Shown: positions 54,458 to 58,977 of the stretch, one piece after another
Numbering within the stretch: position 1 is the stretch's first letter
Layout of the letters: each line of letters starts with the position of its first letter
Source: Alphaproteobacteria bacterium
GTDB taxonomy: Bacteria; Pseudomonadota; Alphaproteobacteria; Kiloniellales; DSM-21159
Direction of reading: 5' to 3'
Assembly: GCA_030433005.1 (NCBI GenBank)
Contig: JAUILQ010000031.1
Span: forward strand, 1-58,977
DNA length: 58,977 nt
Translations under genes and position numbers: made by a program
The notes under the pieces: model-generated
What the model was told of the DNA's origin: nothing
The model's database searches: none
Seen by the model: the letters and a program-made list of their open reading frames with translations, nothing else

Positions 54458-54859
54458 TCAGGCAGTGCCCAGATAGCGCGCCGCCTGGGCTTCGTTGGTG
54501 AAGGCGGCCCAGCCGAGATGGGTCTTCAGCGCCAGGCGGCCACTGCCCAGCTGTACGGCGGGGACGCCGCGGAAGGTGGTCTCCCGGCCCTCCGGCTTGC
54601 TGCCGAGCAGCCGTTCCCATTTCTCCTCCGGCTTCGGCCGCAGCAGGTCGCGGATCTCGCCGAGCAGGCCGATGGCGCCGGCTGCCGCCGCAAAGAGAGC
54701 CGCCGCGACCAGCGCCTGCGTGCCGTGCACCACGAGGATCTCGGAGCCGCCGTCCTGGAACAGGCCCGCGGCCAGCATGAAGGCGCCGATGCAAGCGGTC
54801 AGCACGGCCAGGAAGGCCATCAGGACGTAGGTGGCCGGGCGGCGCGTCTTGCTGCTCAT
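54458..54859 (-). CDS. small two-TM membrane protein (cargo)
   Basis: A 133-residue protein with membrane segments at about 12-34 (VLMAFLAVLTACIGAFMLAA) and 48-68 (ALVAAALFAAAAGAIGLLG), followed by a cytoplasmic tail with GRETTFRGVPAVQLGSGRLALKTHLGW. Minus strand, upstream of the 170-residue gene with 44 bases between, so both may form a two-gene cargo unit. Not recognised. Confidence 0.65.
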   Translation of the reverse strand: MSSKTRRPATYVLMAFLAVLTACIGAFMLAAGLFQDGGSEILVVHGTQALVAAALFAAAAGAIGLLGEIRDLLRPKPEEKWERLLGSKPEGRETTFRGVPAVQLGSGRLALKTHLGWAAFTNEAQAARYLGTA

Positions 54860-54951
54860 GGCGAGGCCCTCGGTTCCGTTGTGGTCGCAAAAGCCTAGCG
54901 ACCCTCCATCCTCGATAGCAACAGCGGCCGGACGGGCCGCGGGAGGTGCCG

Positions 54952-57900
54952 ATGCCGCAGCAGCGCAGCATCTACGCCCGCGTGTCCGTCGAGGACGTCG
55001 ACAAGGCGCTCGCGACCCTGCGGCGCCTCGGCTACGAGGGCGGCGAGGTCTTCCAGCAGCTGCAGCGCGCCTCGCGGCAGGCCGATCTCTCGGCCTACGG
55101 CGCCGAGCTCGACCGGATCCGCGCGAAGTTCAATCCGTTGTTCGCCGCCGGGCAGCGCTACAAGGCCGAGCTGGGCGAGATCAACCAGGCACTGAAGCTC
55201 GGCGCGCTCAACGAAGCCGAGCACGCCGCCGCGATCCAGCGGACCAAGGCGGCCTTCGCGAGCCAGGTGCAGACGATCCGCGGGGTCGCCTCGGCGACCC
55301 GGCAGGCCGCGACCGAGACCCAGGCCGCGGCGGCCAGGCTGAACGGCGCGGCGGCGGCCTCGGCCAACGCGGCGCGCGCCGCGCAGCGCGGCACCCCGTT
55401 CTATCGCCAGTTCGGCGCGGCGGCGCAGCAGGCCGGTTTCCAGGTCGGCGACTTCGCGGTCCAGGTCGCCTCCGGCCAGAACGCGATGGTCGCGGCGACG
55501 CAGCAGCTGTCGCAGCTGCTCGGCTTCTTCGGCCCGCTCGGCGCCGCGGTCGGTGCCGCGGCGGCCGTGTTCGGCGGCCTGTCGATCGCGCTGTTCAACG
55601 TCGAGGACGCCGCGAGCGCGACCGATGACGCGCTCGACCGGCACGCCGAACGGCTGAGCGACGTCAAGGAGGCCTACCGCGAGGCGCGCGACGGGGCGCG
55701 TGCCTTCGCCGCCGAGGTCACCGCGATCGGCCGGCTGCAGGCGGAAGAGGACCTGATCCGGCTACAGCGCGCGCTCGAGGACGCGACCCGCGGCTTCGTC
55801 GGCGGCTTCGCCGACTTCGGCGACGTCAGCGACGAGCTGCGCCAGGCGCTGCTGCGCAACACGAACGGCATCAAGGACCTGGTCGGCGAGGTCGTCCGCG
55901 GCGAGAGCTCGATCGAGTCCTTCGCCGAGAAGGTCGCGGCGCTCGGCGAAGCCGACCCGGCGTTTCGCCCGCTGGCGCGCGAGATCGTCAGCCGCGAGGA
56001 CATCCGCGGCATCATCGAGCTCGCCGGCAGCGTCGAAGAGGCGACGGCGCTGCTCGACCTCTTCGAGAACGGGGCCAACGCGGCGAACGTCGCCCTGCTG
56101 AAGCTCGACGACAGCAGCAGCAGCGTGCTGTCGGAGATCGCCCGGATCGAGGAGGCCAACCTTACGGCCGGCCTCGACGGCCTGGCCAAGCTGGCGGCGG
56201 AGCGCGACCGCGACCTCGCGACCTTCCGCGAGCAGCTCGACGCCAAGCTGATCAGCGCCGAGGAGTACGAGCGCGCCCGGGCGGCGGTCGAGGAACGCTT
56301 CCGGGCCGAGAAGGCGGCGCTCGACCGCAAGGCCGCCGAGAAGGCGGCAGACGAAGCGACCCGCGCCGCGGAGAAGCGCGCCCGCGAGCACGAGCAGCTG
56401 GTCGAGCAGATCGAGCGGCTGGAGGAGCGGGCCACGGTGGCCGGCCTGCAGGGGCTCGACCTGCTGCAGGCCGAGCGCGACCGGGACCTGGCGCGCTACC
56501 GCGAGCTGCTGGAGCAGAAGCTGATCTCGGCCGAGGAGTTCGCGCGGGCCGAGGCGGCGATCCTGCGGCGCTACCGCCAGGAGCGCGACCGCCTGGAGGC
56601 CGACGCGGCGGCGAAGGCGGCGAAGGCGCGGCTGAAGGAGCTGGAGGACCAGCGCGAGGAGATCGCGCGCTCGGTCGGCCGAGTCGGCGACCGGGTCGCC
56701 GACGCCCTGGGGGACTCCTTCTACGCCCGGCTGAAGGGCCAGAACGTCGAGGTCTGGGAATCCTTCAAGGACATCGCGCTGCGCACCGTCGCCGACCTGG
56801 CGGCCGAGCTGGTGCGCCAGCAGATCGTCGTGCCGATCGTCGCCGGCGTCGCCCGCTCCGCACCCGGCCTGTTCTACACGCAGACGCCCGGGGCGCCGGG
56901 CTACGGCGGCCTCACCGACTTCTTCGGCCTGGGCGCCGAGATCGACCGCTTCGGCGCCTCGACCGGCCTGTTCGGCAGCGGCGCGCCGAGCCAGGCGGCG
57001 CAGCTCGCGGCCTCGGGCCCGCTGGGCGGCCCCTACGCGGCGGCACCCCTCGGCCCCCAGGTCTCCCAGGCCGGGCTGCTCGGCTCAACGTCGCTCAGCG
57101 GCTACCTCGGCGGCATCGGCGGCGGCCTGGCGACCGGCGGCCTGCTCAACTCGCTGGTCGGCGGCAAGTCGACCCCGGGCCTGATCGGCTCCGGCCTGGG
57201 CGCGGCCGCCGGCACGGCGATCGGCGGGCCGATCGGCGGCCTGGTCGGCGGCGCCGCCGGCGGCCTGCTGACCGGCCTGATCTTCAAGCAGAAGCCGACG
57301 GTGGGCCCCAACTCCGGGGCCGAGGGCCTGCTGCGCGGCGGCCTGGTCGCGCTCGACAACGCCGCGGCCGACAACGGCGGCAACGTCGCCAACTCGGTGG
57401 GCTTCCTGCGCGAGCTGGCCGAGGCGCTGCAGGCGGTCGGCGAGGCGGCGCAGGTCGACATCGGCGCGCAGCGCGCGCGGGTCGCGATCAACGAGAAGTC
57501 GGGCGAGATCGAGCTCGAGGTCGCCGGCCAGAAGCGGGTCTTCAACGACGCCAGCGAGGCGCAGCTCTTCGCGGTCAAGGCACTCGCCGACTCGATGCGC
57601 AACCTCGACGCGGACATGCGCCGCGTGGTCGAGAACGGCGCCAGCCTGGAGGCCGTCGTCGAGGGCCTGGCGACGATCGCCGAGATCGACGGGCTGCCGC
57701 TGTTCTTCGAGCAGACGACCGAGCTGGAGCGGCGCGTCGGCGAGCTGCGCACGAAGTACGAGGCGCTGAGCAAGGCGGCCGAGGAGCTCGGCCTCTCCGA
57801 AGAGCGGCGGCTGCGCATCCTGGAGGCGCAGGCGCGCGAGCTCGCCTTCCTCGGCCGCCAGGTCGACCGCGAGGAAGCGCGGCGGATCCTGGAGCTGCAG

Positions 57901-58977
57901 AACCCGGCCGCGGCCGCCCTGGCGGACATCGGCGAGGCCTTCGTCGACCGCCTGCGCGAGGGCGCGGCCGCCGAGGCCGACCTCGCGCAGATCACCCGGC
58001 GCTTCGCGCTGGAGCGCCTGGCGGCGGTGCGGCGCTTCGGCGCCGAGGAGCTGGCGGCGCTCGCCGGCGGCGGGCAGCTCGACCAGGCGCTGTCGGGCGC
58101 CGAGCAGGCGCGCCGGGCGATCCTGGCGATCGTCGCGACGGCCGAGGCCTCGATCGCGAGCGGCCGGGCGCTGGCCGAGGAGATCCGCCTGGCGCGCGGC
58201 GCCCAGGCGCGCGGCGACGCCTCGACGCTGAACCCGCAGCAGAAGCTCGCGGCGGCCCAGGAGGAGTTCAACCGCCAGGTCGCCCAGGCGCTCGACGAGG
58301 GCGACGAGGCCGCGGCGCGCGAGGCGGTGCAGCTGCGCGCCGAGATCCTGCAGCTGGCGGACGCGGTCTACGGCTCCGGCCTGGCCGGCTTCGCCGCGGT
58401 CGAGCGCTCGACCGACGAGGCGCTGGCGCGCCTGCAGGCGCGCTTCGACGTCGGCGCCGACGTCGCCGACGCGCAGCTGCAGCGCCTGACCGAGATCCGC
58501 GACCTGCTGGCGCAGCCGCAGGTCGACGTCGGCGCCCTGGCCGCGGCGCTGGCCGCCGCCGGCCTGGACGCCGGCCTGGCCGGCCGGGTCGCCGAGAGCC
58601 AGCAGGCGGTGCAGCGCGAGACCGCGAACGCGAACCGCGACGCGCTGCAGGAAGCCTACGCCCGGGCGCGCGACGCGGCGCGCGGCGGCGACCGCGGCGC
58701 GGCCAGCGCCTGGGCGCGCCTGGCGGCCGAGGCGGCGGCGACCGGCGCCTTCTCGCGCTCGGGCATCAACGACGACGCCGAGGACATCGAGGAGCGCTTC
58801 GACGACCTGCGCCTGCCGCGCTTCCACCGCGGCGGCCGGGTCGCGGCCTACGGGCCGGAGTCGGCGCGCGAGGTGCCGGCGATCCTGCAGGAAGGCGAGT
58901 TCGTCATGCGCCGCGCGGCGGTCGACCGCATCGGCCTGGCGCGCCTGCAGGTCGCCAACGACACCGGGCGCCTGGAG
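54952..58977 (+). CDS. tail tape measure protein (partial, 3' end off window)
   Basis: At least 1342 residues, open at the right edge. It starts MPQQRSIYARVSVEDVDKAL after GGGAGG. Long coiled-coil stretches, a Gly-rich hydrophobic zone (GLIGSGLGAAAGTAIGGPIGG, noted in part) and the near-terminal LPRFHRGGRVAAYGPESAREVPAILQEGEFVMRR are typical of siphovirus tape measure proteins, which set tail length and help DNA entry. Two related blocks occur about 91 residues apart (from residues 404 and 495), each with AERDRDLA and LISAEE. The FxGG ending shows the protein is near its C terminus. Confidence 0.9.
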   Translation, partial: MPQQRSIYARVSVEDVDKALATLRRLGYEGGEVFQQLQRASRQADLSAYGAELDRIRAKFNPLFAAGQRYKAELGEINQALKLGALNEAEHAAAIQRTKAAFASQVQTIRGVASATRQAATETQAAAARLNGAAAASANAARAAQRGTPFYRQFGAAAQQAGFQVGDFAVQVASGQNAMVAATQQLSQLLGFFGPLGAAVGAAAAVFGGLSIALFNVEDAASATDDALDRHAERLSDVKEAYREARDGARAFAAEVTAIGRLQAEEDLIRLQRALEDATRGFVGGFADFGDVSDELRQALLRNTNGIKDLVGEVVRGESSIESFAEKVAALGEADPAFRPLAREIVSREDIRGIIELAGSVEEATALLDLFENGANAANVALLKLDDSSSSVLSEIARIEEANLTAGLDGLAKLAAERDRDLATFREQLDAKLISAEEYERARAAVEERFRAEKAALDRKAAEKAADEATRAAEKRAREHEQLVEQIERLEERATVAGLQGLDLLQAERDRDLARYRELLEQKLISAEEFARAEAAILRRYRQERDRLEADAAAKAAKARLKELEDQREEIARSVGRVGDRVADALGDSFYARLKGQNVEVWESFKDIALRTVADLAAELVRQQIVVPIVAGVARSAPGLFYTQTPGAPGYGGLTDFFGLGAEIDRFGASTGLFGSGAPSQAAQLAASGPLGGPYAAAPLGPQVSQAGLLGSTSLSGYLGGIGGGLATGGLLNSLVGGKSTPGLIGSGLGAAAGTAIGGPIGGLVGGAAGGLLTGLIFKQKPTVGPNSGAEGLLRGGLVALDNAAADNGGNVANSVGFLRELAEALQAVGEAAQVDIGAQRARVAINEKSGEIELEVAGQKRVFNDASEAQLFAVKALADSMRNLDADMRRVVENGASLEAVVEGLATIAEIDGLPLFFEQTTELERRVGELRTKYEALSKAAEELGLSEERRLRILEAQARELAFLGRQVDREEARRILELQNPAAAALADIGEAFVDRLREGAAAEADLAQITRRFALERLAAVRRFGAEELAALAGGGQLDQALSGAEQARRAILAIVATAEASIASGRALAEEIRLARGAQARGDASTLNPQQKLAAAQEEFNRQVAQALDEGDEAAAREAVQLRAEILQLADAVYGSGLAGFAAVERSTDEALARLQARFDVGADVADAQLQRLTEIRDLLAQPQVDVGALAAALAAAGLDAGLAGRVAESQQAVQRETANANRDALQEAYARARDAARGGDRGAASAWARLAAEAAATGAFSRSGINDDAEDIEERFDDLRLPRFHRGGRVAAYGPESAREVPAILQEGEFVMRRAAVDRIGLARLQVANDTGRLE

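Larger units (their letters stand above)
18575..58977. mobile_element. lambda-like siphovirus prophage (left end and more than 40 kb; right end outside window)
   Basis: From the tRNA rightward the content changes to phage: serine recombinase, ParB-like protein, CI and Cro-like regulators, replication initiator, and a head and tail module in lambda order (terminase, gpW, portal, protease, decoration, capsid, tail tube, chaperone, tape measure). Tail tip, lysis and attR are not reached. All structural frames are open and unbroken, so it may be functional. Confidence 0.93.

Noticed and set aside
57085..58827. Long minus-strand frames opposite the tape measure gene
   Set aside because: Shadows of the coiled-coil coding sequence; no start signals or domains.

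Overview
The window is very GC-rich and gene-dense. Its host genes (split cobalamin methionine synthase with a fused ArsR/methyltransferase regulator, HspQ, osmoregulated glucan protein, agmatinase) point to an alphaproteobacterium, possibly a Rhodospirillales-type lineage; I cannot name the genus from sequence alone.

Bases 1 to about 18540 are host chromosome. At the left edge is the 5' part of a minus-strand gene whose product looks like an NHLP (nitrile-hydratase-leader) RiPP precursor, with its VAGG leader end visible. Next come an agmatinase with a small HTH/periplasmic-binding-like regulator, a four-motif 4Fe-4S protein, an NlpC/P60 peptidase, a PAS-PAS histidine kinase and a VOC protein. 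The methionine-cycle operon at 14956-8321 (minus) runs ArsR-methyltransferase regulator, metF, a homocysteine-methyltransferase-like protein without the zinc cysteines, and metH split in two with an ATGA overlap. An 18-bp perfect palindrome just upstream of the regulator is the likely operator. opgD-like, hspQ, an EamA transporter and a tRNA-Met (CAT) follow.

From within the tRNA to the right edge (more than 40 kb) lies a siphovirus-type prophage with a lambda-like plan. A leftward early operon (27007 to 18575) runs from a large ParB-like protein through small genes and a Gp37/Gp68-family protein to a serine recombinase whose reading frame ends antisense inside the tRNA. A CI-type repressor faces a Cro-like gene. 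Rightward early genes lead to a replication initiator carrying iteron-like repeats inside its own coding sequence, as in lambda O. Late genes follow in lambda order: terminase small and large subunits, gpW, portal, S49 protease, scaffold-like protein, decoration protein, capsid, connectors, tail tube, tail chaperone with an A AAA AAC -1 frameshift site, and a tape measure protein cut by the window edge.

Several cargo genes, mostly on the minus strand and several less GC-rich than the phage backbone, interrupt the rightward genes: a secreted nuclease-like protein, several small membrane proteins, and a SLATT-like two-TM protein. The most unusual pattern is a 15-bp palindrome, CCGAAC-N3-GTTCGG, found 10 times exactly and twice with one mismatch, spaced about 2-4.5 kb through the prophage. 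I saw no copy in the 18.5 kb of host DNA. It looks like a dispersed protein-binding site, possibly for the prophage's own ParB-like protein or repressor.
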